Shown: positions 1 through 11,834, counted from the stretch's first letter. The stretch is 64,000 bases of DNA from Allodiplogaster sudhausi (GCA_945643635.1 CALZFC010000080.1:1472001-1536000), one strand, 5' to 3'. Program-made: numbers and translations. The notes: generated from the letters alone by a model not told the origin.

Positions 1-66
1 ATGGCTCAGGGGTAGAGCGCGCGCTTCGCATGCGCGAGGTCTGGGGTTCGATTCCCCATGCCTCCA
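1..66 (+). tRNA. tRNA-Ala(CGC), cut by window edge
   Basis: Copy A0. The first six bases lie outside the window, and base 9 is G instead of A. The anticodon arm and T arm are intact. Confidence 0.85.
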
Positions 67-188
67 AGGATCTTTTGGCTAAAATACTTTCTGAATTAAT
101 AACAGTTTTAATCTGTCAGGAGTTTCCTGATAAAAATTTGCAAATTAGTTAAATGAGTCAATTTATTGTTGAAAATTAAAAATATTAT

Positions 189-260
189 TGGAGGTATGGG
201 GAATTGAACCCCAGACCTCTCGCATGCTAAGCGAGCGCTCTACCACTGAGCTATACCCCC
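189..260 (-). tRNA. tRNA-Ala(AGC)
   Basis: Copy B1, minus-strand reference copy. Acceptor GGGGGTA pairs with TACCTCC, the anticodon loop is TTAGCAT and the B box is GGTTCAATTCC. Confidence 0.95.
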
Positions 261-590
261 ACGCAGAGTGCTAAGGGTGGTAGACAATGATCAAACCTTT
301 GGGTAGTTTGCAGATAGCTAGTTATCTCTCTGAACATCGATGAAGCCACACACTCTGTCAACATTCATGTCGAGGTACTCAATCACTGAGCCCCAAGGGC
401 ATTGCTACGTGTTTCAGACAATTATTTAAAAAAATTGTACTTTGCAGATCTCTTCTTATATCTCTAAGATTTGATTATCTTATTGGGAAGACTCTGACAG
501 CAATCATATCGAGCGAGACCATTGAGTTTATTTCCGATTTCTACTTTTCTCTGCGCCTTAGCAAATGTGAAAATATTGAGACTCTCCGTC

Positions 591-662
591 GGGGGCATAG
601 CTCAGGGGTAGAGCGCGCGCTTCGCATGCGCGAGGTCTGGGGTTCGATTCCCCATGCCTCCA
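591..662 (+). tRNA. tRNA-Ala(CGC)
   Basis: Copy A1, plus-strand reference copy. Acceptor GGGGGCA pairs with TGCCTCC, the anticodon loop is TTCGCAT and the discriminator base is A. Confidence 0.95.
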
Positions 663-783
663 AGGATCTTTTGGCTAAAATACTTTCTGAATTAATAACA
701 GTTTTAATCTATCAGGAGTTTCCTGATAAAAATTTGCAAATTAGTTAATGAGTCAATTTATTGTTGAAAATTAAAAATATTAT

Positions 784-855
784 TGGAGGTATGGGGAATT
801 GAACCCCAGACCTCTCGCATGCTAAGCGAGCGCTCTACCACTGAGCTATACCCCC
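784..855 (-). tRNA. tRNA-Ala(AGC)
   Basis: Copy B2, consensus. Confidence 0.94.
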
Positions 856-1184
856 ACGCAGAGTGCTAAGGGTGGTAGACAATGATCAAACCTTTGGGTA
901 GTTTGCAGATAGCTAGTTATCTCTCTGAACATCGATGAAGCCACACACTCTGTCAACATTCATGTCGAGGTACTCAATCACTGAGCCCCAAGGGCATTGC
1001 TACGTGTTTCAGACAATTATTTAAAAAATTGTACTTTGTAGATCTCTTCTTATATCTCTAAGATTTGATTATCTTATTGGGAAGACTCTGTCAGCAATCA
1101 AATCGAGCGAGACCATTGAGTTTATTTCCGATTTCTACTTTTCTCTGCGCCTTAGCAAATGTGAAAATATTGAGACTCTCCGTC

Positions 1185-1256
1185 GGGGGCATAGCTCAGG
1201 GGTAGAGCGCGCGCTTCGCATGCGCGAGGTCTGGGGTTCGATTCCCCATGCCTCCA
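1185..1256 (+). tRNA. tRNA-Ala(CGC)
   Basis: Copy A2, consensus. Confidence 0.94.
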
Positions 1257-1378
1257 AGGATCTTTTGGCTAAAATACTTTCTGAATTAATAACAGTTTTA
1301 ATCTGTCAGGAGTTTCCTGATAAAAATTTGCAAATTAGTTAAATGAGTCAATTTATTGTTGAAAATTAAAAATATTAT

Positions 1379-1450
1379 TGGAGGTATGGGGAATTGAACC
1401 CCAGACCTCTCGCATGCTAAGCGAGCGCTCTACCACTGAGCTATACCCCC
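1379..1450 (-). tRNA. tRNA-Ala(AGC)
   Basis: Copy B3, consensus. Confidence 0.94.
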
Positions 1451-1780
1451 ACGCAGAGTGCTAAGGGTGGCAGACAATGATCAAACCTTTGGGTAGTTTG
1501 CAGATATCTTCTTATCTCTCTGAACATCGATGAAGCCACACACTCTGTCAACATTCATGTCGAGGTGCTCAATCACTGAGCATGAAGGGCATTGCTACGT
1601 GTTTCAAATAATTATTAAAAAATTTTGTACTTTGCAGATCTCTTCTTATATCTCTAAGATTTGATTATCTTATTGGGAAGACTCTGACAGCAATCATATC
1701 GAGCGAGACCATTGAGTTTATTTCCGATTTCTACTTTTCTCTGCGCCTTAGCAAATGTGAAAATATTGAGACTCTCCGTC

Positions 1781-1852
1781 GGGGGCATAGCTCAGGGGTA
1801 GAGCGCGCGCTTCGCATGCGCGAGGTCTGGGGTTCGATTCCCCATGCCTCCA
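1781..1852 (+). tRNA. tRNA-Ala(CGC)
   Basis: Copy A3, consensus; 1,190 bp after A1. Confidence 0.94.
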
Positions 1853-1973
1853 AGGATCTTTTGGCTAAAATACTTTCTGAATTAATAACAGTTTTAATCT
1901 ATCAGGAGTTTCCTGATAAAAATTTGCAAATTAGTTAATGAGTCAATTTATTGTTGAAAATTAAAAATATTAT

Positions 1974-2045
1974 TGGAGGTATGGGGAATTGAACCCCAGA
2001 CCTCTCGCATGCTAAGCGAGCGCTCTACCACTGAGCTATACCCCC
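1974..2045 (-). tRNA. tRNA-Ala(AGC)
   Basis: Copy B4, consensus. Confidence 0.94.
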
Positions 2046-2374
2046 ACGCAGAGTGCTAAGGGTGGTAGACAATGATCAAACCTTTGGGTAGTTTGCAGAT
2101 AGCTAGTTATCTCTCTGAACATCGATGAAGCCACACACTCTGTCAACATTCATGTCGAGGTACTCAATCACTGAGCCCCAAGGGCATTGCTACGTGTTTC
2201 AGACAATTATTTAAAAAATTGTACTTTGCAGATCTCTTCTTATATCTCTAAGATTTGATTATCTTATTGGGAAGACTCTGTCAGCAATCAAATCGAGCGA
2301 GACCATTGAGTTTATTTCCGATTTCTACTTTTCTCTGCGCCTTAGCAAATGTGAAAATATTGAGACTCTCCGTC

Positions 2375-2446
2375 GGGGGCATAGCTCAGGGGTAGAGCGC
2401 GCGCTTCGCATGCGCGAGGTCTGGGGTTCGATTCCCCATGCCTCCA
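2375..2446 (+). tRNA. tRNA-Ala(CGC)
   Basis: Copy A4, consensus; 1,190 bp after A2. Confidence 0.94.
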
Positions 2447-2568
2447 AGGATCTTTTGGCTAAAATACTTTCTGAATTAATAACAGTTTTAATCTGTCAGG
2501 AGTTTCCTGATAAAAATTTGCAAATTAGTTAAATGAGTCAATTTATTGTTGAAAATTAAAAATATTAT

Positions 2569-2640
2569 TGGAGGTATGGGGAATTGAACCCCAGACCTCT
2601 CGCATGCTAAGCGAGCGCTCTACCACTGAGCTATACCCCC
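2569..2640 (-). tRNA. tRNA-Ala(AGC)
   Basis: Copy B5, consensus. Confidence 0.94.
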
Positions 2641-2970
2641 ACGCAGAGTGCTAAGGGTGGCAGACAATGATCAAACCTTTGGGTAGTTTGCAGATATCTT
2701 CTTATCTCTCTGAACATCGATGAAGCCACACACTCTGTCAACATTCATGTCGAGGTGCTCAATCACTGAGCATGAAGGGCATTGCTACGTGTTTCAAATA
2801 ATTATTAAAAAATTTTGTACTTTGCAGATCTCTTCTTATATCTCTAAGATTTGATTATCTTATTGGGAAGACTCTGACAGCAATCATATCGAGCGAGACC
2901 ATTGAGTTTATTTCCGATTTCTACTTTTCTCTGCGCCTTAGCAAATGTGAAAATATTGAGACTCTCCGTC

Positions 2971-3042
2971 GGGGGCATAGCTCAGGGGTAGAGCGCGCGC
3001 TTCGCATGCGCGAGGTCTGGGGTTCGATTCCCCATGCCTCCA
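2971..3042 (+). tRNA. tRNA-Ala(CGC)
   Basis: Copy A5, consensus. Confidence 0.94.
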
Positions 3043-3162
3043 AGGATCTTTTGGCTAAAATACTTTCTGAATTAATAACAGTTTTAATCTATCAGGAGTT
3101 TCCTGATAAAATTTGCAAATTAGTTAATGAGTCAATTTATTGTTGAAAATTAAAAATATTAT

Positions 3163-3234
3163 TGGAGGTATGGGGAATTGAACCCCAGACCTCTCGCATG
3201 CTAAGCGAGCGCTCTACCACTGAGCTATACCCCC
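3163..3234 (-). tRNA. tRNA-Ala(AGC)
   Basis: Copy B6, consensus. Confidence 0.94.
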
Positions 3235-3563
3235 ACGCAGAGTGCTAAGAGTGGTAGACAATGATCAAACCTTTGGGTAGTTTGCAGATAGCTAGTTATC
3301 TCTCTGAACATCGATGAAGCCACACACTCTGTCAACATTCATGTCGAGGTACTCAATCACTGAGCCCCAAGGGCATTGCTACGTGTTTCAGACAATTATT
3401 TAAAAAATTGTACTTTGCAGATCTCTTCTTATATCTCTAAGATTTGATTATCTTATTGGGAAGACTCTGTCAGCAATCAAATCGAGCGAGACCATTGAGT
3501 TTATTTCCGATTTCTACTTTTCTCTGCGCCTTAGCAAATGTGAAAATATTGAGACTCTCCGTC

Positions 3564-3635
3564 GGGGGCATAGCTCAGGGGTAGAGCGCGCGCTTCGCAT
3601 GCGCGAGGTCTGGGGTTCGATTCCCCATGCCTCCA
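3564..3635 (+). tRNA. tRNA-Ala(CGC)
   Basis: Copy A6, consensus. Confidence 0.94.
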
Positions 3636-3757
3636 AGGATCTTTTGGCTAAAATACTTTCTGAATTAATAACAGTTTTAATCTGTCAGGAGTTTCCTGAT
3701 AAAAATTTGCAAATTAGTTAAATGAGTCAATTTATTGTTGAAAATTAAAAATATTAT

Positions 3758-3829
3758 TGGAGGTATGGGGAATTGAACCCCAGACCTCTCGCATGCTAAG
3801 CGAGCGCTCTACCACTGAGCTATACCCCC
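3758..3829 (-). tRNA. tRNA-Ala(AGC)
   Basis: Copy B7, consensus; first copy with the tcacagag type of 5' spacer. Confidence 0.94.
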
Positions 3830-4159
3830 TCACAGAGTGCTAAGGGTGGTAGACAATGATCAAACCTTTGGGTAGTTTGCAGATAGCTAGTTATCTCTCT
3901 GAACATCGATGAAGCCACACACTCTGTCAACATTCATGTCGAGGTACTCAATCACTGAGCCCCAAGGGCATTGCTACGTGTTTCAGACAATTATTTAAAA
4001 AAATTGTACTTTGCAGATCTCTTCTTATATCTCTAAGATTTGATTATCTTATTGGGAAGACTGTGACAGCAATCATATCGAGCGAGACCATTGAGTTTAT
4101 TACCGATTTCTACTTTTCTCTGCGCCTTAGCAAATGTGAAAATATTGAGACTCTCCGTC

Positions 4160-4231
4160 GGGGGCATAGCTCAGGGGTAGAGCGCGCGCTTCGCATGCGC
4201 GAGGTCTGGGGTTCGATTCCCCATGCCTCCA
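4160..4231 (+). tRNA. tRNA-Ala(CGC)
   Basis: Copy A7, consensus. Confidence 0.94.
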
Positions 4232-4353
4232 AGGATCTTTTGGCTAAAATACTTTCTGAATTAATAACAGTTTTAATCTATCAGGAGTTTCCTGATAAAA
4301 ATTTGCAAATTAGTTAAATGAGTCAATTTATTGTTGAAAATTAAAAATATTAT

Positions 4354-4425
4354 TGGAGGTATGGGGAATTGAACCCCAGACCTCTCGCATGCTAAGCGAG
4401 CGCTCTACCACTGAGCTATACCCCC
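4354..4425 (-). tRNA. tRNA-Ala(AGC)
   Basis: Copy B8, consensus. Confidence 0.94.
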
Positions 4426-4754
4426 ACGCAGAGTGCTAAGGGTGGTAGACAATGATCAAACCTTTGGGTAGTTTGCAGATAGCTAGTTATCTCTCTGAAC
4501 ATCGATGAAGCCACACACTCTGTCAACATTCATGTCGAGGTACTCAATCACTGAGCCCCAAGGGCATTGCTACGTGTTTCAGACAATTATTTAAAAAATT
4601 GTACTTTGCAGATCTCTTCTTATATCTCTAAGATTTGATTATCTTATTGGGAAGACTCTGTCAGCAATCATATCGAGCGAGACCATTGAGTTTATTTCCG
4701 ATTTCTACTTTTCTCTGCGCCTTAGCAAATGTGAAAATATTGAGACTCTCCGTC

Positions 4755-4826
4755 GGGGGCATAGCTCAGGGGTAGAGCGCGCGCTTCGCATGCGCGAGGT
4801 CTGGGGTTCGATTCCCCATGCCTCCA
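4755..4826 (+). tRNA. tRNA-Ala(CGC)
   Basis: Copy A8, consensus. Confidence 0.94.
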
Positions 4827-4948
4827 AGGATCTTTTGGCTAAAATACTTTCTGAATTAATAACAGTTTTAATCTGTCAGGAGTTTCCTGATAAAAATTTG
4901 CAAATTAGTTAAATGAGTCAATTTATTGTTGAAAATTAAAAATATTAT

Positions 4949-5020
4949 TGGAGGTATGGGGAATTGAACCCCAGACCTCTCGCATGCTAAGCGAGCGCTC
5001 TACCACTGAGCTATACCCCC
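4949..5020 (-). tRNA. tRNA-Ala(AGC)
   Basis: Copy B9, consensus. Confidence 0.94.
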
Positions 5021-5349
5021 ACGCAGAGTGCTAAGGGTGGTAGACAATGATCAAACCTTTGGGTAGTTTGCAGATAGCTAGTTATCTCTCTGAACATCGA
5101 TGAAGCCACACACTCTGTCAACATTCATGTCGAGGTACTCAATCACTGAGCCCCAAGGGCATTGCTACGTGTTTCAGACAATTATTTAAAAAATTGTACT
5201 TTGCAGATCTATTCTTATATCTCTAAGATTTGATTATCTTATTGGGAAGACTCTGTCAGCAATCATATCGAGCGAGACCATTGAGTTTATTTCCGATTTC
5301 TACTTTTCTCTGCGCCTTAGCAAATGTGAAAATATTGAGACTCTCCGAC

Positions 5350-5421
5350 GGGGGCATAGCTCAGGGGTAGAGCGCGCGCTTCGCATGCGCGAGGTCTGGG
5401 GTTCGATTCCCCATGCCTCCA
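5350..5421 (+). tRNA. tRNA-Ala(CGC)
   Basis: Copy A9, consensus gene; one base differs just upstream. Confidence 0.94.
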
Positions 5422-5543
5422 AGGATCTTTTGGCTAAAATACTTTCTGAATTAATAACAGTTTTAATCTGTCAGGAGTTTCCTGATAAAAATTTGCAAAT
5501 TAGTTAAATGAGTCAATTTATTGTTGAAAATTAAAAATATTAT

Positions 5544-5615
5544 TGGAGGTATGGGGAATTGAACCCCAGACCTCTCGCATGCTAAGCGAGCGCTCTACCA
5601 CTGAGCTATACCCCC
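5544..5615 (-). tRNA. tRNA-Ala(AGC)
   Basis: Copy B10, consensus. Confidence 0.94.
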
Positions 5616-5945
5616 ACGCAGAGTGCTAAGGGTGGCAGACAATGATCAAACCTTTGGGTAGTTTGCAGATATCTTCTTATCTCTCTGAACATCGATGAAG
5701 CCACACACTCTGTCAACATTCATGTCGAGGTGCTCAATCACTGAGCATCAAGGGCATTGCTACGTGTTTCAGATAATTATTAAAAAAATTTGTACTTTGC
5801 AGATCTCTTCTTATATCTCTAAGATTTGATTATCTTATTGGGAAGACTCTCTCAGCAATCATATCGAGCGAGACTATTGAGTTTATTTCCGATTTCTACT
5901 TTGCTCTGCGCCTTAGCAAATGTGAAAATATTGAGACTCTCCGTC

Positions 5946-6017
5946 GGGGGCATAGCTCAGGGGTAGAGCGCGCGCTTCGCATGCGCGAGGTCTGGGGTTC
6001 GATTCCCCATGCCTCCA
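5946..6017 (+). tRNA. tRNA-Ala(CGC)
   Basis: Copy A10, consensus. Confidence 0.94.
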
Positions 6018-6139
6018 AGGATCTTTTGGCTAAAATACTTTCTGAATTAATAACAGTTTTAATCTATCAGGAGTTTCCTGATAAAAATTTGCAAATTAGT
6101 TAAATGAGTCAATTTATTGTTGAAAATTAAAAATATTAT

Positions 6140-6211
6140 TGGAGGTATGGGGAATTGAACCCCAGACCTCTCGCATGCTAAGCGAGCGCTCTACCACTGA
6201 GCTATACCCCA
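6140..6211 (-). tRNA. tRNA-Ala(AGC), altered first base
   Basis: Copy B11. The first base is T instead of G, so the end pair of the acceptor stem is a mismatch. G3-U70 is kept. Confidence 0.85.
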
Positions 6212-6539
6212 ACGCAGAGTGCTAAGGGTGGTAGACAATGATCAAACCTTTGGGTAGTTTGCAGATATCTTCTTATCTCTCTGAACATCGATGAAGCCAC
6301 ACACTCTGTCAACATTCATGTCGAGGTACTCAATCACTGAGCCCCAAGGGCATTGCTACGTGTTTCAGGCAATTATTTAAAAAATTGTACTTTGCAGATC
6401 TCTTCTTATATCTCTAAGATTTGATTATCTTATTGGGAAGACTCTGTCAGCAATCATATCGAGCGAGACCATTGAGTTTATTTCCGATTTCTACTTTGCT
6501 CTGCGAATTAGCAAATGTGAAAATATTGAGACTCTCCAT

Positions 6540-6611
6540 CGGGGCATAGCTCAGGGGTAGAGCGCGCGCTTCGCATGCGCGAGGTCTGGGGTTCGATTCC
6601 CCATGCCTCCA
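6540..6611 (+). tRNA. tRNA-Ala(CGC), altered first base
   Basis: Copy A11. One G of the leading run is lost, so position 1 reads C and faces C72. The rest of the cloverleaf is intact. Confidence 0.82.
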
Positions 6612-6733
6612 AGGATCTTTTGGCTAAAATACTTTCTGAATTAATAACAGTTTTAATCTGTCAGGAGTTTCCTGATAAAAATTTGCAAATTAGTTAAATG
6701 AGTCAATTTATTGTTGAAAATTAAAAATATTAT

Positions 6734-6805
6734 TGGAGGTATGGGGAATTGAACCCCAGACCTCTCGCATGCTAAGCGAGCGCTCTACCACTGAGCTATA
6801 CCCCC
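6734..6805 (-). tRNA. tRNA-Ala(AGC)
   Basis: Copy B12, consensus. Confidence 0.94.
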
Positions 6806-7135
6806 TCACAGAGTGCTAAGGGTGGTAGACAATGATCAAACCTTTGGGTAGTTTGCAGATAGCTAGTTATCTCTCTGAACATCGATGAAGCCACACACTC
6901 TGTCAACATTCATGTCGAGGTACTCAATCACTGAGCCCCAAGGGCATTGCTACGTGTTTCAGACAATTATAAAAAAAAATTGTACTTTGCAGATCTCTTC
7001 TTATATCTCTAAGATTTGATTATCTTATTGGGAAGACTCTGACAGCAATCATATCGAGCGAGACCATTGAGTTTATTTCCGATTTCTACTTTTCTCTGCG
7101 CCTTAGCAAATGTGAAAATATTGAGACTCTCCGTC

Positions 7136-7207
7136 GGGGGCATAGCTCAGGGGTAGAGCGCGCGCTTCGCATGCGCGAGGTCTGGGGTTCGATTCCCCAT
7201 GCCTCCA
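7136..7207 (+). tRNA. tRNA-Ala(CGC)
   Basis: Copy A12, consensus. Confidence 0.94.
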
Positions 7208-7329
7208 AGGATCTTTTGGCTAAAATACTTTCTGAATTAATAACAGTTTTAATCTATCAGGAGTTTCCTGATAAAAATTTGCAAATTAGTTAAATGAGTC
7301 AATTTATTGTTGAAAATTAAAAATATTAT

Positions 7330-7401
7330 TGGAGGTATGGGGAATTGAACCCCAGACCTCTCGCATGCTAAGCGAGCGCTCTACCACTGAGCTATACCCC
7401 C
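7330..7401 (-). tRNA. tRNA-Ala(AGC)
   Basis: Copy B13, consensus. Confidence 0.94.
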
Positions 7402-7729
7402 ACGCAGAGTGCTAAGGGTGGTAGACAATGATCAAACCTTTGGGTAGTTTGCAGATAGCTAGTTATCTCTCTGAACATCGATGAAGCCACACACTCTGTC
7501 AACATTCATGTCGAGGTACTCAATCACTGAGCCCCAAGGGCATTGCTACGTGTTTCAGACAATTATTTAAAAAATTGTACTTTGCAGATCTCTTCTTATA
7601 TCTCTAAGATTTGATTATCTTATTGGGAAGACTCTGTCAGCAATCATATCGAGCGAGACCATTGAGTTTATTTCCGATTTCTACTTTTCTCTGCGCCTTA
7701 GCAAATGTGAAAATATTGAGACTCTCCGC

Positions 7730-7801
7730 CGGGGCATAGCTCAGGGGTAGAGCGCGCGCTTCGCATGCGCGAGGTCTGGGGTTCGATTCCCCATGCCTCC
7801 A
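7730..7801 (+). tRNA. tRNA-Ala(CGC), altered first base
   Basis: Copy A13. It shows the same loss of one leading G as A11, giving C1 opposite C72. Confidence 0.82.
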
Positions 7802-7923
7802 AGGATCTTTTGGCTAAAATACTTTCTGAATTAATAACAGTTTTAATCTGTCAGGAGTTTCCTGATAAAAATTTGCAAATTAGTTAAATAAGTCAATTTA
7901 TTGTTGAAAATTAAAAATATTAT

Positions 7924-7995
7924 TGGAGGTATGGGGAATTGAACCCCAGACCTCTCGCATGCTAAGCGAGCGCTCTACCACTGAGCTATACCCCC
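7924..7995 (-). tRNA. tRNA-Ala(AGC)
   Basis: Copy B14, consensus. Confidence 0.94.
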
Positions 7996-8324
7996 ACGCA
8001 GAGTGCTAAGGGTGGTAGACAATGATCAAACCTTTGGGTAGTTTGCAGATAGCTAGTTATCTCTCTGAACATCGATGAAGCCACACACTCTGTCAACATT
8101 CATGTCGAGGTACTCAATCACTGAGCCCCAAGGGCATTGCTACGTGTTTCAAACAAGTATTTAAAAAATTGTACTTTGCAGATCTATTCTTATATCTCTA
8201 AGATTTGATTATCTTATTGGGAAGACTCTGTCAGCAATCATATCGAGCGAGACCATTGAGTTTATTTCCGATTTCTACTTTTCTCTGCGCCTTAGCAAAT
8301 GTGAAAATATTGAGACTCTCCGTC

Positions 8325-8396
8325 GGGGGCATAGCTCAGGGGTAGAGCGCGCGCTTCGCATGCGCGAGGTCTGGGGTTCGATTCCCCATGCCTCCA
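8325..8396 (+). tRNA. tRNA-Ala(CGC)
   Basis: Copy A14, consensus. Confidence 0.94.
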
Positions 8397-8518
8397 AGGA
8401 TCTTTTGGCTAAAATACTTTCTGAATTAATAACAGTTTTAATCTGTCAGGAGTTTCCTGATAAAAATTTGCAAATTAGTTAAATGAGTCAATTTATTGTT
8501 GAAAATTAAAAATATTAT

Positions 8519-8590
8519 TGGAGGTATGGGGAATTGAACCCCAGACCTCTCGCATGCTAAGCGAGCGCTCTACCACTGAGCTATACCCCC
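8519..8590 (-). tRNA. tRNA-Ala(AGC)
   Basis: Copy B15, consensus. Confidence 0.94.
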
Positions 8591-8919
8591 ACGCAGAGTG
8601 CTAAGGGTGGCAGACAATGATCAAACCTTTGGGTAGTTTGCAGATATCTTCTTATCTCTCTGAACATCGATGAAGCCACACACTCTGTCAACATTCATGT
8701 CGAGGTACTCAATCACTGAGCCCCAAGGGCATTGCTACGTGTTTCAGGCAATTATTTAAAAAATTGTACTTTGCAGATCTCTTCTTATATCTCTAAGATT
8801 TGATTATCTTATTGGGAAGACTCTGTCAGCAATCATATCGAGCGAGACCATTGAGTTTATTTCCGATTTCTACTTTTCTCTGCGCCTTAGCAAATGTGAA
8901 AATATTGAGACTCTCCGTC

Positions 8920-8991
8920 GGGGGCATAGCTCAGGGGTAGAGCGCGCGCTTCGCATGCGCGAGGTCTGGGGTTCGATTCCCCATGCCTCCA
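8920..8991 (+). tRNA. tRNA-Ala(CGC)
   Basis: Copy A15, consensus. Confidence 0.94.
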
Positions 8992-9113
8992 AGGATCTTT
9001 TGGCTAAAATACTTTCTGAATTAATAACAGTTTTAATCTATCAGGAGTTTCCTGATAAAAATTTCCAAATTAGTTAAATGAGTCAATTTATTGTTGAAAA
9101 TTAAAAATATTAT

Positions 9114-9973
9114 TGGAGGTATGGGGAATTGAACCCCAGACCTCTCGCATGCTAAGCGAGCGCTCTACCACTGACAAGGGAAGTCATTCGGCGGGAAGTG
9201 GCAAACCACAACATATTATACATCATTCGAAAGCTCTCAACGAGGTAGTAACGTTTTTGATGTTTATAGCTGCAGAAGAGAGCGCTGGAAAAACCGAAGC
9301 ACAGGCGTACCTGGCTCTGGTAGGGGCCTGGCTTGGTGGAGGCCATTTCCAGACCTGGCACCTGCAGCCGCAAAAGATAAGAAATCGAACGGGATTTTTT
9401 TTATACGGAATGTAAGCGAGTTGCTATTGCAGAGAAACAAGATTCTGGTAGAAATAATGCATCCGCAGTTGTTTTAAGGCAAAAACATGAAAGTTTTTGA
9501 GACATATGGACTTTTTGAGAAAATGAAAATCTTACAGCGTGTTCTAATATGTCAATTATTATTTTTCATGTTAAAAATTACTTGAGAAACAGGAATTAGT
9601 GCAAAAACTCAAAAATCTTTTTAGAAAAAATTGCTTTTTCTCCATACAAAACTGGTAATTTTTCCCCCAAGGGGACCCCTTTGGCGAAAAATGGCCTAAA
9701 AAATTTTTTCTCCAAAAATGATCGGAAATTACGTTATTAGGTTTCTTATGGCAAACTATGACGTATTCATCAGTTTCAGAGCCGAAAAAGCTAGAAAAAT
9801 CGTGAAAATGTTAATTTTTAGATCCAAATAAAAGTTGGTCACGTTCAAGCGCTCTCTTCTGCAGCTATAAACATCAAAAACGTTACCAGCTCGTTGAGAG
9901 CTTTCGAATGATGTATAATATGTTGTGGTTTGCCACCTCCCGCCGAAAGACTTCCCTTGTGAGCTATACCCCA
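9114..9973 (-). pseudogene. tRNA-Ala(AGC) split by a transposon
   Basis: Copy B16. The D arm is broken after CTCAG by a 785-bp inverted-repeat element (9175-9959). The 3' part lies at 9114-9174 and the 5' part at 9963-9973. The outermost 5' base is also changed. No functional tRNA can form across the insertion. Confidence 0.92.
9175..9959. mobile_element. Non-autonomous inverted-repeat DNA transposon (MITE-like)
   Basis: The element starts CAAGGGAAGTC and ends GACTTCCCTTG. The terminal inverted repeats match over about 112 bp with about four differences. A 3-bp TGA target duplication flanks it at 9172-9174 and 9960-9962, and removing the element restores an intact tRNA D arm. The interior is AT-rich and holds no transposase reading frame. 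A 3-bp duplication suggests PIF/Harbinger-like or another 3-bp-TSD superfamily, but TGA is not the usual PIF target, so the family is left open. Confidence 0.88.
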
Positions 9974-10301
9974 ACGCAGAGTGCTAAGGGTGGTAGACAA
10001 TGATCAAACCTTTGGGTAGTTTGCAGATATCTTCTTATCTCTCTGAACATCGATGAAGCCACACACTCTGTCAACATTCATGTCGAGGTACTCAATCACT
10101 GAGCCCCAAGGGCATTGCTACGTGTTTCAGGCAATTATTTAAAAAATTGTACTTTGCAGATCTCTTCTTATATCTCTAAGATTTGATTATCTTATTGGGA
10201 AGACTCTGTCAGCAATCATATCGAGCGAGACCATTGAGTTTATTTCCGATTTCTACTTTTCTCTGCGCCTTAGCAAATGTGAAAATATTGAGACTCTCCG
10301 T

Positions 10302-10373
10302 CGGGGAATAGCTCAGGGGTAGAGCGCGCGCTTCGCATGCGCGAGGTCTGGGGTTCGATTCCCCATGCCTCCA
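10302..10373 (+). tRNA. tRNA-Ala(CGC), degenerate acceptor
   Basis: Copy A16. A leading G is lost and C6 has become A, so two of the seven acceptor pairs are broken. It may be a pseudogene. Confidence 0.65.
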
Positions 10374-10495
10374 AGGATCTTTTGGCTAAAATACTTTCTG
10401 AATTAATAACAGTTTTAATCTGTCAGGAGTTTCCTGATAAAAATTTGCAAATTAGTTAAATGAGTCAATTTATTGTTGAAAATTAAAAATATTAT

Positions 10496-10567
10496 TGGAG
10501 GTATGGGGAATTGAACCCCAGACCTCTCGCATGCTAAGCGAGCGCTCTACCACTGAGCTATACCCCC
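10496..10567 (-). tRNA. tRNA-Ala(AGC)
   Basis: Copy B17, consensus; its 5' flank switches to the 76-bp second-type spacer. Confidence 0.94.
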
Positions 10568-10643
10568 AAGCGATCTGCTTATTTGTCTCTCCACTCATAA
10601 AAGCTTATGATTTTCAAGATCAATGAAATAGAAAAATGATTAC

Positions 10644-10715
10644 TGGAGGTATGGGGAATTGAACCCCAGACCTCTCGCATGCTAAGCGAGCGCTCTACCA
10701 CTGAGCTATACCCCC
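10644..10715 (-). tRNA. tRNA-Ala(AGC), 148-bp module
   Basis: Copy B18, consensus. It is a tandem extra AGC gene with no CGC partner between it and B17. Confidence 0.94.
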
Positions 10716-11045
10716 TCACAGAGTGCTAAGAGTGGTAGACAATGATCAAACCTTTGGGTAGTTTGCAGATAGCTAGTTATCTCTCTGAACATCGATGAAG
10801 CCACACACTCTGTCAACATTCATGTCGAGGTACTCAAACACTGAGCCCCAAGGGCATTGCTACGTGTTTCAGACAATTATTAAAAAAAATTGTACTTTGC
10901 AGATCTCTTCTTATATCTCTAAGATTTGATTATCTTATTGGGAAGACTCTCTCAGCAATCATATCGAGCGAGACCATTGAGTTTATTTCCGATTTCTACT
11001 TTGCTCTGCGCCTTAGCAAATGTGAAAATATTGAGACTCTACGTC

Positions 11046-11117
11046 GGGGGCATAGCTCAGGGGTAGAGCGCGCGCTTCGCATGCGCAAGGTCTGGGGTTC
11101 GATTCCCCATGCCTCCA
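11046..11117 (+). tRNA. tRNA-Ala(CGC), anticodon-stem change
   Basis: Copy A17. The last base of the anticodon stem is A instead of G, giving a C-A mismatch at the top pair. Confidence 0.85.
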
Positions 11118-11239
11118 AGGATCTTTTGGCTAAAATACTTTCTGAATTAATAACAGTTTTAATCTATCAGGAGTTTCCTGATAAAAATTTGCAAATTAGT
11201 TAAATGAGTCAATTTATTGTTGAAAATTAAAAATATTAT

Positions 11240-11311
11240 TGGAGGTATGGGGAATTGAACCCCAGACCTCTCGCATGCTAAGCGAGCGCTCTACCACTGA
11301 GCTATACCCCC
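11240..11311 (-). tRNA. tRNA-Ala(AGC)
   Basis: Copy B19, consensus. Confidence 0.94.
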
Positions 11312-11641
11312 TCACAGAGTGCTAAGGGTGGTAGACAATGATCAAACCTTTGGGTAGTTTGCAGATAGCTAGTTATCTCTCTGAACATCGATGAAGCCAC
11401 ACACTCTGTCAACATTCATGTCGAGGTACTCAATCACTGAGCCCCAAGGGCATTGCTACGTGTTTCAGACAATTATTTAAAAAAATTGTACTTTGCAGAT
11501 CTCTTCTTATATCTCTAAGATTTGATTATCTTATTGGGAAGACTCTGACAGCAATCATATCGAGCGAGACCATTGAGTTTATTTCCGATTTCTACTTTTC
11601 TCTGCGCCTTAGCAAATGTGAAAATATTGAGACTCTCCGTC

Positions 11642-11713
11642 GGGGGCATAGCTCAGGGGTAGAGCGCGCGCTTCGCATGCGCGAGGTCTGGGGTTCGATT
11701 CCCCATGCCTCCA
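11642..11713 (+). tRNA. tRNA-Ala(CGC)
   Basis: Copy A18, consensus. Confidence 0.94.
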
Positions 11714-11834
11714 AGGATCTTTTGGCTAAAATACTTTCTGAATTAATAACAGTTTTAATCTATCAGGAGTTTCCTGATAAAAATTTGCAAATTAGTTAAT
11801 GAGTCAATTTATTGTTGAAAATTAAAAATATTAT

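Noticed and set aside
9113..9974. Open frames on both strands of the 785-bp element as a transposase
   Set aside because: They are short, overlap the inverted repeats and lack any catalytic motif; the element is non-autonomous.
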